Source of the DNA: Polaromonas sp.
GTDB lineage: Bacteria; Pseudomonadota; Gammaproteobacteria; Burkholderiales; Burkholderiaceae_C
NCBI RefSeq assembly: GCF_029945925.1
Contig: NZ_JAQSDN010000054.1
Span: 55,038-119,037 of the forward strand
Direction of reading: 5' to 3'
Length of the DNA stretch: 64,000 nucleotides
Of this stretch, positions 44,499 through 52,826 are shown piece by piece. Each line of letters starts with the position of its first letter. Position 1 is the stretch's first letter. The translations under genes and the position numbers were made by a program. Under the pieces are notes generated by a model that was not told the DNA's origin, searched no databases, and saw nothing but the letters and a program-made list of their open reading frames with translations.

Positions 44499-44987
44499 AT
44501 GAACAAGTTTTCCATGCGTTCCCTTTCTGCCGCTGCGGCCCTGACCGCCACGCTGGCTTTTGCAGCCCATGCCCAGGTCGGTGTCGGCGCTGACGTCGGT
44601 GTGCGCACCGGTGTCAACAACAACATCAGCAGCGACGTTCGCGCCAACGCAGGCGTGGGAGTGAACGCCACCGCTTCTTCGTACGGAACGGCCACACGCA
44701 GCGACAGCTCGATGGGCGCCAACACTGACACACGTGCCGGTGCGCAGGTGTCGGGCAGCGGCGTCAAGGGCACGGTCAGCCGCACGGCCGACCGCGCTGA
44801 AAACGCGGTGGAACGCGGCGCCAAGGCGACCGCCCGAGTCGGTGCGCGCGCCGGCAACGCGGTGGGCAATACGGCCCGTCGTGCCGGCAACAGCATCCAG
44901 AACGCTTTGCCCGCCGGCGCGCGCGGCAATGGCCAGGCCAATGTGCAAGGCACGGGCGCCGTCGGCGGCCAGGCCGAAGCCAAGTAA
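44499..44987 (+). CDS. Exported Gly/Ala/Asn-rich hypothetical protein
   Basis: A 162-residue protein with a signal peptide (SLSAAAALTATLAFAAHAQ). The mature part is low-complexity, alternating Gly, Val, Ala, Asn and Thr (VGADVGVRTGVNNNISSDVR), with repeats such as RAGNAVGNTARRAGNSI. It is likely a flexible surface or periplasmic protein. ACAAGGAG precedes the start. An intrinsic terminator follows. Confidence 0.7.
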   Translation: MNKFSMRSLSAAAALTATLAFAAHAQVGVGADVGVRTGVNNNISSDVRANAGVGVNATASSYGTATRSDSSMGANTDTRAGAQVSGSGVKGTVSRTADRAENAVERGAKATARVGARAGNAVGNTARRAGNSIQNALPAGARGNGQANVQGTGAVGGQAEAK

Positions 44988-45011
44988 GCTGCGCTGAACT
45001 GACGGTCCAGC

Positions 45012-45060
45012 GGGGCCGGGCCGCCGGGGCATGTTCCCGGTGACCCGGCCCCTTTTTTTT
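45012..45060 (+). terminator. Intrinsic terminator
   Basis: GGGGCCGGG (45012-45020) pairs with CCCGGCCCC (45044-45052), followed by eight T residues. It ends transcription of the Gly/Ala-rich exported protein gene. Confidence 0.85.
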
Positions 45061-45167
45061 GCCCGCGGAGCAGGTGAATGCGCGCTGTGCCGTATGCTGC
45101 GTCTGGTTGCGGTCGTGGCCTCAGGCAGGCCACACCCCTGCCGCCCACCCACTGAAAGGATTTCCCC

Positions 45168-45536
45168 ATGCCCCGCGCCATACTTGAGGAGTCCCGCATC
45201 CATCCGGCCATCCAGGGCAAGATCGCCCGCCATGAGCAGGCCATCGTGCAGGAAGTGCAGGCCGCCGTGGCCACCCATGCGGTGGTGGTGGTCGGCATGG
45301 CCATGAACCCGTTTCCGCGCAAGGCGCGCCGCGCGCTGGACGCGGCCGGGGTGGCGTACCACTACCTCGAATACGGCAACTACCTCAACACCTGGCGCAA
45401 GCGCAACGCACTGAAAATGTGGACCGGCTGGCCCAGCTTTCCCATGATTTTTGTGCGCGGCACCCTGATAGGCGGGGCGAGCGACCTGGACAAGCTGATT
45501 GCCAGCGGGGAACTCAAGGCCTTGCTGGGCGGCTGA
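45168..45536 (+). CDS. Glutaredoxin-like protein lacking cysteine
   Basis: A 122-residue protein with glutaredoxin fold features: VVVVGMAMNPFPRKARRALD where the CxxC/CGFS site would be, a TGWPSFPMIFVRGTLIGGA segment (the cis-Pro and glutathione loop), and a C-terminal ASDLDKLIASGELK. The whole protein contains no cysteine, so it cannot act by the standard thiol mechanism. It might bind glutathione or a cluster noncovalently or serve as a scaffold. Confidence 0.8.
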   Translation: MPRAILEESRIHPAIQGKIARHEQAIVQEVQAAVATHAVVVVGMAMNPFPRKARRALDAAGVAYHYLEYGNYLNTWRKRNALKMWTGWPSFPMIFVRGTLIGGASDLDKLIASGELKALLGG

Positions 45537-45606
45537 AGCCGGCTTCAGCTGCAACGACAGACGTGGGGCCTCTCCCTTCAAGCAGGGGCCGCGGGTCTGG
45601 CTTTGC

Positions 45607-45673
45607 CAGCCCGCAGGCGCAGCGCCCCCTCGGGGGGCAGAGAGCTACGCGTAGCGAGCGAACGTGGGGGCTC
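45607..45673. repeat. GC-rich dispersed palindromic repeat, copy 2
   Basis: GCAGCGCCCCCTCGGGGGGC core, then GCTACGCGTAGC palindrome and ACGTGGGGGCTC. Same element as copies 1 and 3; it lies between the glutaredoxin-like and FMN-reductase genes. Confidence 0.8.
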
Positions 45674-45685
45674 TACGTCGGGGCC

Positions 45686-46756
45686 CTATTTTTGCCGTGG
45701 CCGGGAAAGCCCCTTGCCGGGGTGCGACAGGGTGCCGTCCCGCAGGGCCTTGACGGCGTTCGCCACCGCGCTGGCGACATTGCGCACCTCGGCCTGCATG
45801 GGCGCGTCGGCGTCCAGGGCGTCGTGGCTGGTGGCGTAAGGCGCGTAGTAGCCGACATAACGGTCCAGCCGTGCCTGGCTGCCAGCGTCGATCAGGCCCA
45901 TCCAGTCCAGCCAGTCGGACAGGCCGCGCCGCACGCCCTCGATGCCTGCGACATCACCGTGCACGACCAGGCCGTAGGCGCGGCCGGCCAGGTGTTGGGG
46001 GTAGTCCCAGCCCTGGAGCTCCAGCGCTTTGGCCTCCAGGGCCTTCTTGCCGTGGGTGCTGGTGGGGTCGGGGTTGCCGCCATCGGCACAGACCAGCCGG
46101 TCCATCATCAGCTTGAGCGGGCTCGGCGACTGGTACCAGTAGACCGGCGTCACGATGATGACCGCATGCGCCGCCGTCCAGCGCTCGTAGATCTCGTTCA
46201 TCCAGTCGCTGGTTTGGCCCAGGGCGTGGTTGGGGTAACAGCTGCAGGGCCAGTGGCACAGCGGCATGGCGGTGGACACGCAGCCTTTGCAGGGGTGGAT
46301 GTTCAGGTGGTAGCTCGATGTCAGCAGGCTGAGGTCGAGCACATCGGTCTGGATCTGCGCCTGCGCGAGTGTTTCTTCGGCCCACTGCACCATGCGGAAG
46401 GTTTTCGAGATTTCGCCGGGGCAGGTGCCGTCGTTGCGGGCCGAGCCGCAGACCAGCAACACGCGCGAGGGGGTGGCCGGGTCTTGCCACGCCGCCTGGG
46501 TTTGTTCGATACGCGCCTTCGTCGCCAGCCACTCGACAGAGAGGTCGTAGTCCGGGTCCGCATAACCGGGGCCGGCCTTGCGGGTGCGGGGCGCCTTGCG
46601 GCCTTCCTGGTAGGCGTCCCAGGCAATCGCCTCAACGCGGGAGATTGCCTCGGCTTCGGCCTTGAAAGCCGGGTCCATGAAAGATTCCATGAAACGTTCA
46701 TGGAACACGCTGCGCGATAAAGCGGCCGGCGCCTGGCCTTTGCGGATGGGGGTCAT
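45686..46756 (-). CDS. NADPH-dependent FMN reductase / flavodoxin-like protein
   Basis: A 356-residue protein. An extended N-terminal helical part (about 95 residues) precedes a flavodoxin-like fold: VLLVCGSARNDGTCPGEI for the phosphate loop, IIVTPVYWYQSPSPLKLMMD for the flavin-binding loop, and LVVHGDVAGIEGVRRGLSDW near the C-terminus. A cysteine-rich stretch (HPCKGCVSTAMPLCHWPCSC) lies in the middle and could bind a metal or cluster. Substrate unknown. Confidence 0.8.
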   Translation of the reverse strand: MTPIRKGQAPAALSRSVFHERFMESFMDPAFKAEAEAISRVEAIAWDAYQEGRKAPRTRKAGPGYADPDYDLSVEWLATKARIEQTQAAWQDPATPSRVLLVCGSARNDGTCPGEISKTFRMVQWAEETLAQAQIQTDVLDLSLLTSSYHLNIHPCKGCVSTAMPLCHWPCSCYPNHALGQTSDWMNEIYERWTAAHAVIIVTPVYWYQSPSPLKLMMDRLVCADGGNPDPTSTHGKKALEAKALELQGWDYPQHLAGRAYGLVVHGDVAGIEGVRRGLSDWLDWMGLIDAGSQARLDRYVGYYAPYATSHDALDADAPMQAEVRNVASAVANAVKALRDGTLSHPGKGLSRPRQK

Positions 46757-46850
46757 GGCGCCAGTTTAGGCAGGCAGCCCGGTGAAAAAACCAAGCTTGC
46801 ACCTCGTCCTACGCGCGATTGCGTCGGCGTCTGGCGAGGCCGGAATTATT

Positions 46851-46908
46851 GGTAAAAAGCGCTTCCAGCCCAATACTCGTCTGCGCAAGTAGCTCCTGAA
46901 AACATAGC
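46851..46908 (+). repeat. Short intergenic repeat, copy 9
   Basis: Plus orientation: AAAAAGCGCTTCCAGCCC, then TCTGCGCAAGTAGCTCCTG, then AAAACATAGCG. A more diverged copy. Confidence 0.65.
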
Positions 46909-46930
46909 GCCTCAAGCACAGGCCGACAAC

Positions 46931-46972
46931 AAAAAGGCCTGCACCGCGCCCGGAAGGGATGCGGCGCAGGCC
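46931..46972 (-). terminator. Intrinsic terminator for the LTXXQ protein gene
   Basis: Read on the minus strand: GGCCTGCGCCGC, loop, GCGGTGCAGGCC, then TTTTTGTTG. It lies about 60 bases after the stop of the LTXXQ-type gene at 47032. Confidence 0.75.
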
Positions 46973-47031
46973 GGAGTCAGGTTGCGGCCAGGGCGGGGTG
47001 GGCCGCCCTGGGGGTGCTGGACCTTGAAGGC

Positions 47032-47583
47032 TCAGCCTTTGTGATGCTGGCCGTGGTGTCCGCCCTGGCCCTTGCCGCCGCGGCCCATGCGCTGGCTGTC
47101 AAAAACCTTTTGCTGCTCGGGGCTGAGCGCGGCATAAAAGGTTTTGGTCGCCTCGCCGCGTTTGTCCATGGCGGCGTTCATCTCGGTCATGCGCTGGGCG
47201 CGCAGGGCACGCATCTTGTCGATGCGCTCGGGCGTGGTCAGTTTGTCGAACTCGGCCTTCATGGCAGCGCGGTCGGGACGGGCGCCGTGAACCGGCGGCT
47301 GCATGGACGCGGTGAAGTTCGTCCACGCGCCTTCCTGGGCCGGCGTGAGCTTGAGTTGGGCCTTGAGGTCGGCCTGGTGCTTGGCGATACGCGCCTGCAT
47401 CTGGGCCGGATCGTGACGGCCCATGCGGTCGCCATGGTGGCCGCCGGCTTTGGCCGGAGCGCCTGCTGTGGCGGGTGCCGCTGGCGCGACGGTTTGTGCC
47501 GTGGCGGCCAGGGCCGCGGTGGCCATGATGCCGGCAAGAACCAGGCTTTGGACAGATTTCAGGGGTTTGAACATGGAGGTCAT
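47032..47583 (-). CDS. LTXXQ/Spy-CpxP-type periplasmic protein, His-rich
   Basis: A 183-residue exported protein (signal LVLAGIMATAALAATAQ) with two LTXXQ-type motifs (LKLTPAQEGAWTNF and LSPEQQKVF) as in Spy and CpxP chaperones. Its ends are rich in histidine (KAGGHHGDRMGRHDP and GGHHGQHHKG), suggesting metal binding. It sits 99 bases downstream of cueR on the same strand, so a copper-stress role in the periplasm is a fair inference. Confidence 0.82.
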   Translation of the reverse strand: MTSMFKPLKSVQSLVLAGIMATAALAATAQTVAPAAPATAGAPAKAGGHHGDRMGRHDPAQMQARIAKHQADLKAQLKLTPAQEGAWTNFTASMQPPVHGARPDRAAMKAEFDKLTTPERIDKMRALRAQRMTEMNAAMDKRGEATKTFYAALSPEQQKVFDSQRMGRGGKGQGGHHGQHHKG

Positions 47584-47682
47584 GAGAGCTTCCTTTCGGT
47601 AGAAGACAAGCCCGTTGCCGGGAGTGGCGTCAGGTTGAAGGGAAGTTTGCGCCGCCTGTGTAAGGGCGCCATGAGGCGCATG

Positions 47683-48111
47683 TCAGGATTTCGTAAAGTT
47701 TTTTGTCGGGACCGGGCTCAGGGGTGCGCCCGCCAGGTCGTCGAGAATGGGGCAGTCGGGCCGCGCGTCGCCGTGGCAGCAGTGGATCAGGTGACCCAGC
47801 GTCTGCTGCATGGCCTGCATGGCGGCGATGCGCTGCGCCAGCTCGTCGGCGTGTTTTTGCGCAATGCGCCGCACGCTTTCGCTGGCGCGGCGGCGGTTTT
47901 GCCACAGGCTGACCAGCTCAGCGATTTCCGGCATGGAGAAACCAAGCTCGCGCGAGCGCTTGATGAAGCGCAGCGTGTGGACCTCGGCGTCGCTGTACTG
48001 GCGGTAGCCGCTGTCGCTGCGGTGCACGTGCGGCAGCAGGCCCAGCGACTCGTAGTGCCGCACCATCTTGGCCGACACGCCGGAATGGCGTGCGGCTTCG
48101 CCGATGTTCAT
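47683..48111 (-). CDS. cueR: CueR-type copper-responsive MerR regulator
   Basis: A 142-residue MerR protein: MNIGEAARHSGVSAKMVRHY (helix-turn-helix), RSDSGYRQYSDAEVH (wing), RELGFSMPEIAELVSLW, a dimerisation helix and a C-terminal metal loop CCHGDARPDCPIL with the C-x7-C spacing used by CueR for Cu(I). It should control copZ and copA through the two operators upstream. It follows copZ by 13 bases. An in-frame start four codons upstream (48123) exists. Confidence 0.9.
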   Translation of the reverse strand: MNIGEAARHSGVSAKMVRHYESLGLLPHVHRSDSGYRQYSDAEVHTLRFIKRSRELGFSMPEIAELVSLWQNRRRASESVRRIAQKHADELAQRIAAMQAMQQTLGHLIHCCHGDARPDCPILDDLAGAPLSPVPTKNFTKS

Positions 48112-48124
48112 GACACCTGTCATG

Positions 48125-48328
48125 TCACGCCGGTTCGGCGACGGTGTAGCCTTCCTCGGCGATGGCCGCGGCGATCGCCTCGCGGGACAGGCCGGATGAC
48201 ACGTCCACCTTGCCGGCGGGGCGGTCGATGGTGACCTGGGCCTGGGGGTCGAGGGCCTTCACGGCCTGGGTGACGGCGCGTTCGCAGTGACCGCAGGTCA
48301 TGCCTTGTACGTTGAAGCTCTGGTTCAT
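48125..48328 (-). CDS. copZ: Copper chaperone CopZ (heavy-metal-associated domain)
   Basis: A 67-residue HMA-domain protein with the metal-binding loop GMTCGHC at residues 9-15, the typical CopZ/Atx1 length and fold. It delivers Cu(I) to the CopA ATPase encoded divergently. First gene of copZ-cueR. Confidence 0.93.
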   Translation of the reverse strand: MNQSFNVQGMTCGHCERAVTQAVKALDPQAQVTIDRPAGKVDVSSGLSREAIAAAIAEEGYTVAEPA

Positions 48329-48372
48329 GGGGAAGTCCTTTCGGTTTCAAATGGAGGAAGCCTGAAGCTTGA

Positions 48373-48395
48373 ACCTTGCCATGATGGTAAGGTCA
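48373..48395 (-). promoter_or_regulatory. CueR-type operator of copZ-cueR
   Basis: On the minus strand TTGACCTTACCATCATGGCA and AGGTT: an inverted repeat ACCTTACC-ATCAT-GGCAAGGT (48373-48393) overlapping a TTGACC -35 hexamer, the MerR-family arrangement. It lies 45 bases before the copZ start and mirrors the copA operator. Confidence 0.8.
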
Positions 48396-48430
48396 ACCGG
48401 CCCGGAATAAAACCCCTGAAGCGCGTGGGG

Positions 48431-48444
48431 TTGATCCGGATCAA
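48431..48444. promoter_or_regulatory. FNR/ANR-type box upstream of copA
   Basis: TTGATCCGGATCAA is a perfect TTGAT-N4-ATCAA palindrome. It lies between the two CueR operators, four bases before the copA -35 hexamer, so it could add oxygen control to copper export. Confidence 0.6.
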
Positions 48445-48447
48445 GGC

Positions 48448-48471
48448 TTGACCTTGCCATCATGGCAAGGT
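48448..48471 (+). promoter_or_regulatory. CueR-type operator of copA
   Basis: TTGACC followed by the inverted repeat ACCTTGCC-ATCAT-GGCAAGGT (48451-48471). The 19-20 bp spacing to a -10-like GATCAT near 48473 is typical of promoters remodelled by MerR-family activators. The copA start is 15 bases further on. Confidence 0.82.
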
Positions 48472-48485
48472 TGATCATCCACCCT

Positions 48486-50777
48486 ATGACTACTTCCACC
48501 ACCTCCACCCTCACCCTGGACCTCGGCGTCGGCGGCATGACCTGCGCGTCATGTGTATCGCGTGTCGAAAAGGCCCTGAAAAAACTCCCCGGCGTGCAGG
48601 ACGCGACCGTGAACCTGGCGACCGAATCGGCGCGGGTGGTCTACGCGCCCTCGGCGCAGATGGATGCCCAGATCCGCCGCGCGGTGCGCAACGCCGGTTA
48701 CGAGCCGGTTTCTCCCGAAGAGACGATGCCCGAGGACCTCTCGCCCTGGGCCGGCTTTGCGCCGGTGGCCATCGGCCTGCTGCTCTCGGCGCCGCTGGTC
48801 GTGCCCATGCTGGGCGACCTGCTGGGCAAACACTGGATGCTGCCCGCCTGGCAGCAGTTCCTGCTGGCGACACCGGTGCAGTTCATTCTGGGCGCGCGTT
48901 TTTACAAGGCCGGCTGGCATGCGCTGAAGGCGCTGACCGGCAACATGGACCTGCTGGTGGCCATTGGCACCAGCGCGGGCTGGGGCCTGTCCATGTGGCT
49001 GTGGCTCAGCGCCGAGGCCGACACGATGCCGCATCTTTATTTCGAGGCGTCGGCCGTGGTGGTGACGCTGGTGTTGCTGGGCAAGTGGCTGGAGGCACGC
49101 GCCAAGCGCCAGACCACGTCGGCGATACGCGCGCTGCATGCCTTGCGGCCCGAGGTCGCGCACGTGCTGCAGGGCACGGGCGAGGAAGCCGACCTGCCGG
49201 TGGCCGAGGTGCTGCTGGGCGACCGCCTGGTGGTGCGGCCGGGCGAGCGCATCCCGATGGACGGCCTGTTGCAGGAAGGGCAGACCCAAGTGGACGAATC
49301 CATGCTCACCGGCGAGCCGCTGCCGGTGACCAAGCAGCCCGGCGACAAGCTCACCGGCGGCAGCATCAACGGCGACGGGCGTGTGGTGCTGCAGGTGAGC
49401 GCCGTGGGCAGCGAAAGTGTGCTGGCCCACATCATCCGCCTGGTGGAAGACGCGCAGGCCGCCAAGGCCCCCATCCAGCGGCTGGTGGACCAGGTCTCGG
49501 CGGTGTTTGTTCCGGTGGTGCTGGTGATTGCACTGGCCACGCTGCTGGGCTGGCTGGCCGTGGGGACAAGCGTGGAAGTTGCGCTGATTCACGCGGTGGC
49601 CGTGCTGGTGATTGCCTGCCCCTGTGCGCTGGGCCTGGCCACGCCGGCAGCCATCATGGCGGGCACCGGGGTGGCGGCGAAAAACGGCATTCTGATCAAG
49701 GACGCGCAGGCACTTGAACTCGCGCACAAGGTCGATACGGTGGCGTTCGACAAGACCGGCACGCTGACGGTCGGACGGCCGCGGCTGGTGGCTTTCATCG
49801 TGCCCCCACGCTCCCCCGCTGCGCGTGGGTCGCTGCCCCCCGAGGGGGCCCTCGCGCCTTGGGGCGGCCCGGCGGCGCTCGCATCCACGCCCGATGTTGA
49901 CGAGTCCGCGCAACTGGCCGTCGCCGCCAGCCTGCAAAGCGGCAGTGAACACCCGCTGGCGCGTGCCGTGGTGGCCGCCGCGCAGGAGCGCGGCATGACG
50001 GTGGCGCAGCCCGACGGCCTGCGCGCCGTGCCGGGCCGCGGCAGCGAGGGCGAGGTCGGCGTGCGCAGCTACCTGATCGGCAGCCTGCGCTGGATGGACG
50101 AGCTCGGTGTGGACCTCGGTGCGCTGGCGCCCGAGGCGCAGCGGCTGCAGGGCGAAGGCGCGACGCTGGCGCTGCTGGTGGAACGCACGACCGCGGGCCT
50201 GAGCCCCCGGGCGCTGATGGCGTTTGCCGACGAGCCCAAGGCCGGGGCCAAAGAGGCGCTGGCGGCGCTGCGTGCGCGCGGCATCCGCGTCGTGATGATT
50301 TCCGGCGACAACCAGGGCGCGGCGCTGGCCATGGGTGCGCGGCTGGGTCTGGGCGCCGACGAGGTGATGGCCGAGGTGCTGCCCGGCGACAAGGCGGCCC
50401 GGGTGGCGGAACTGAAGGCCGGCGGTCACACTGTCGTGATGGTCGGCGACGGCGTCAACGATGCCCCGGCGCTGGCCGCGGCCGATGTCGGCATGGCCAT
50501 GGGCACGGGCACCGATGTGGCCATGCATGCGGCCGGCATCACGCTGATGCGCGGCGACGTGGCGCTGGTGGCCGGCGCGCTCGACATCTCGCACCGCACG
50601 GTCATGAAGATCCGGCAGAACCTGTTCTGGGCCTTTGCCTACAACGTGGCCGGCATCCCGCTGGCGGCGCTGGGTTTCCTGAGCCCGGTGGTGGCCGGCG
50701 CGGCGATGGCGCTGTCCAGCGTCAGCGTGATCTCGAACGCCCTGCTGCTCAAGCGCTGGCGGCTGCGCCGGGATTGA
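48486..50777 (+). CDS. copA: Copper-exporting P-type ATPase CopA
   Basis: A 763-residue P1B ATPase: one N-terminal metal-binding domain (GMTCASC), membrane CPC motif ([19 protein letters not shown]), phosphorylation site DKTGTLT, nucleotide-domain SEHPLARA and hinge [20 protein letters not shown]. It pumps Cu(I) out of the cytoplasm. Between RPRLVAFI and the normal N-domain sequence ([19 protein letters not shown]) are about 27 extra residues ([16 protein letters not shown], then [11 protein letters not shown]) encoded by an in-frame dispersed repeat. Start at 48486; an upstream in-frame ATG at 48462 overlaps the operator. Confidence 0.95.
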   Translation: MTTSTTSTLTLDLGVGGMTCASCVSRVEKALKKLPGVQDATVNLATESARVVYAPSAQMDAQIRRAVRNAGYEPVSPEETMPEDLSPWAGFAPVAIGLLLSAPLVVPMLGDLLGKHWMLPAWQQFLLATPVQFILGARFYKAGWHALKALTGNMDLLVAIGTSAGWGLSMWLWLSAEADTMPHLYFEASAVVVTLVLLGKWLEARAKRQTTSAIRALHALRPEVAHVLQGTGEEADLPVAEVLLGDRLVVRPGERIPMDGLLQEGQTQVDESMLTGEPLPVTKQPGDKLTGGSINGDGRVVLQVSAVGSESVLAHIIRLVEDAQAAKAPIQRLVDQVSAVFVPVVLVIALATLLGWLAVGTSVEVALIHAVAVLVIACPCALGLATPAAIMAGTGVAAKNGILIKDAQALELAHKVDTVAFDKTGTLTVGRPRLVAFIVPPRSPAARGSLPPEGALAPWGGPAALASTPDVDESAQLAVAASLQSGSEHPLARAVVAAAQERGMTVAQPDGLRAVPGRGSEGEVGVRSYLIGSLRWMDELGVDLGALAPEAQRLQGEGATLALLVERTTAGLSPRALMAFADEPKAGAKEALAALRARGIRVVMISGDNQGAALAMGARLGLGADEVMAEVLPGDKAARVAELKAGGHTVVMVGDGVNDAPALAAADVGMAMGTGTDVAMHAAGITLMRGDVALVAGALDISHRTVMKIRQNLFWAFAYNVAGIPLAALGFLSPVVAGAAMALSSVSVISNALLLKRWRLRRD
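49800..49880. repeat. GC-rich dispersed palindromic repeat, copy 3, in frame inside copA
   Basis: GCCCCCACGCTCCCC, then GCTGCCCCCCGAGGGGGC and GCGCCTTGGGGCGGCCCG. It is the same element, in the other orientation, as the intergenic copies at 36631-36697 and 45607-45673. It keeps the copA frame open, adding about 27 codons to the nucleotide-binding domain. Confidence 0.82.
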
Positions 50778-50787
50778 CCTGGATCAA
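50774..50787. promoter_or_regulatory. FNR/ANR-type box before the hemerythrin gene
   Basis: TTGACCTGGATCAA differs from the palindromic FNR consensus at one base. It overlaps the copA stop codon and is centred about 41 bases before the hemerythrin start codon. Confidence 0.5.
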
Positions 50788-50821
50788 GGTTTGACGCCAA
50801 GGCCTGTGACAAGCTGCCGCC

Positions 50822-51403
50822 ATGACCCATTCCGCCCTGCAAATCATCCGCGACGAGCACGCGGCCGTGGCCGCCGTGTTGCGTTCCCTCGTCATGATGA
50901 TGGAGCGTGGTCCGGGCGACGAGCCCGAGCGCTTTTTTGACGTGGTGCGTGCGATGCTGTTTTACATCGACGAGTTTCCCGAGCGGCTGCATCACCCGAA
51001 GGAGTCGGACCTGCTGTTTCCCCGGTTGGCGCGCGTGGCGCCCGAACTGATGCCGGTGATACGCCGGCTCGAATCCGACCACATGCAAGGCGAGGGCAAG
51101 GTGCGCGAATTGCAGCACCTGCTGCTGGCTTGGGAGCTGATTGGCGAGACGCGCCGCGCCGCCTTCGCCGAGGCGGCGCAGGCCTATGTGGGCTTTTACC
51201 TCGACCACATGCGCACCGAGGAAACGCAGATCCTGCCGGCGGCCCAGAAGGTCCTGACGGCCGACGACTGGGTGCAGCTGGACGCGGCGTTCCAGCATGA
51301 ACGCGACCCGCTCGCCGGCGGCATGCGCGACCCCTGTTACGACAGGCTGTTCACACGCATCGTGCTGACCGCGCCTGCGCCCATCGGTGTCGGTGCCACA
51401 TAA
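50822..51403 (+). CDS. Hemerythrin-like domain protein
   Basis: A 193-residue four-helix protein with the hemerythrin HHE pattern: IIRDEHAAVAAVL, HHPKESDLLFPRL, RLESDHMQGEGKV and FYLDHMRTEETQILPAA, giving the histidines and carboxylates of a di-iron site. Such proteins sense or bind oxygen or protect iron-sulfur centres. It starts 44 bases after copA and may be co-transcribed with it or use its own FNR-type promoter. Confidence 0.88.
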   Translation: MTHSALQIIRDEHAAVAAVLRSLVMMMERGPGDEPERFFDVVRAMLFYIDEFPERLHHPKESDLLFPRLARVAPELMPVIRRLESDHMQGEGKVRELQHLLLAWELIGETRRAAFAEAAQAYVGFYLDHMRTEETQILPAAQKVLTADDWVQLDAAFQHERDPLAGGMRDPCYDRLFTRIVLTAPAPIGVGAT

Positions 51404-51411
51404 ATTCCCTC

Positions 51412-51467
51412 GAAAAGTGCCTGCAGCCCGCGGCTGGCGGGCGTAACCAGCTATTTATTTTGTAGCA
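51412..51467 (+). repeat. Short intergenic repeat, copy 10
   Basis: Plus orientation: GAAAAGTGCCTGCAGCCCG, then GGGCGTAACCAGCTATT, then ATTTTGTAGC. Confidence 0.75.
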
Positions 51468-51514
51468 ATGCAGGCCAGGCGGCAGGGTCAAGCTGCCGCC
51501 GGGTTGATGCCGGC

Positions 51515-52618
51515 TCAGGCCAGGGCAGGGTAGTCGGTGTAGCCCTTGGCACCGCCGCCATAGAAGGTGGCCTTGTCGGGGGTGTTGAGCGGCGCGTTCT
51601 CGCGCAGGCGGCGTACCAGGTCGGGGTTGGCGATGTAGGCCTTGCCGAAAGCGACCAGGTCGGCGCCGTCCTGCATGGCCTGGTCGGCCAGGGCCTGGTC
51701 GTAGCCGTTGTTGACCATCCACGCGCCCTTGCCGCCTGCGGCGCGGTAGGCCGCCTTGAGCGCGGCGTAGTCAAACGGCCGTTCGGGCAGGTCGCGCGGG
51801 CCGCCGGTGGCGCCTTCGATGATGTGGATGTAGGCCAGGTTCAGCGTGGCCAGTTCGCGGATCACGTAGTCGAACAGTAGCTGCGGGTCGGCATCGAACG
51901 CGTCGTTGGCCGGGGTCACTGGTGACAGGCGAATGCCGGTGCGGCCGCCGCCGATCGCGCCGGTGATGGCGCGGGTGACCTCCAGCAGCAGGCGGGCCCG
52001 GTTCTCAATGCTGCCGCCGTAATCGTCGGTGCGCTGGTTGGAGCCGCTCTTGAGGAACTGGTCCAGCAGGTAGCCGTTGGCGCCGTGGATCTCCACGCCG
52101 TCGAAGCCGGCGGTTTCGACCGCGTTGCGCGCCGCCGCCTGGTAGGTGTGCACGATGCCGGGCAGTTCCTGCGCCTGCAGGGCACGCGGCTCGGAGGTAT
52201 CGACAAAGGTCGGCACGCCGTTCTTGATCAGCACGGTCTTGGTTTTGGCGGTGATGGCCGAGGGTGCCACCGGCTTGCCGCCATGGGGTTGCAGGTCGGT
52301 GTGCGAGACGCGGCCCACATGCCAGAGCTGGACCACGATCTTGCCGCCGGCCTTGTGCACGGCGGCGGTGACTTTTTTCCAGCCGTCGAGCTGCTCGGTG
52401 CCGTACAGGCCCGGCACGTCCGAGTAGCCCTGGCCCTCGTGGCTGATGGCTGTGGCTTCTGTGATCAAGAGGCCGGCGCTGGCGCGCTGGGTGTAGTACT
52501 CGGCCATCAGCGGCGTGGGAATGGCGTCAGGTGCGCGGTTGCGCGTGAGCGGCGCCATGACGATGCGGTTGGCAAGGTGCAGGTCACCGGCCTGGACGGG
52601 GTCGAACAAAGTAGGCAT
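51515..52618 (-). CDS. NADH:flavin oxidoreductase, Old Yellow Enzyme family
   Basis: A 367-residue OYE-like protein: NRIVMAPLTRNRAPDAIPTP, VQLWHVGRVSH, AGFDGVEIHGANGYLLDQFL (His-Asn substrate pair), DDYGGSIENRARLLLEV and VAFGKAYIANPDLVRRL. It reduces activated alkenes or nitro compounds, as NemA does. Start at 52618 (MPTLFDPVQAGDLHLANR). A NemR-type regulator is not adjacent. Confidence 0.93.
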   Translation of the reverse strand: MPTLFDPVQAGDLHLANRIVMAPLTRNRAPDAIPTPLMAEYYTQRASAGLLITEATAISHEGQGYSDVPGLYGTEQLDGWKKVTAAVHKAGGKIVVQLWHVGRVSHTDLQPHGGKPVAPSAITAKTKTVLIKNGVPTFVDTSEPRALQAQELPGIVHTYQAAARNAVETAGFDGVEIHGANGYLLDQFLKSGSNQRTDDYGGSIENRARLLLEVTRAITGAIGGGRTGIRLSPVTPANDAFDADPQLLFDYVIRELATLNLAYIHIIEGATGGPRDLPERPFDYAALKAAYRAAGGKGAWMVNNGYDQALADQAMQDGADLVAFGKAYIANPDLVRRLRENAPLNTPDKATFYGGGAKGYTDYPALA

Positions 52619-52826
52619 GAAAGGGTTCCGATGAAAAAGGGGCAACAGTCTGCAGTGTGGGCGGTTTTGAATTTGCCGGTGGCCCGCGGGGCTGCTGGTT
52701 TCGTGTTATCCGCGCAAGCCGGTTCAGGGTTCAGGCAAGTTAGCGCATTCCTGTCGCGCGCCGTTTGATCTGGCCCAAAGGGACGTTGATCGGTGGGAAA
52801 CAGTCCCGGTGGGTGAGGAGGCCTGT

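Noticed and set aside
48549..50594. 681-codon open frame on the minus strand
   Set aside because: Antisense to copA; His/Arg/Gln-rich shadow.
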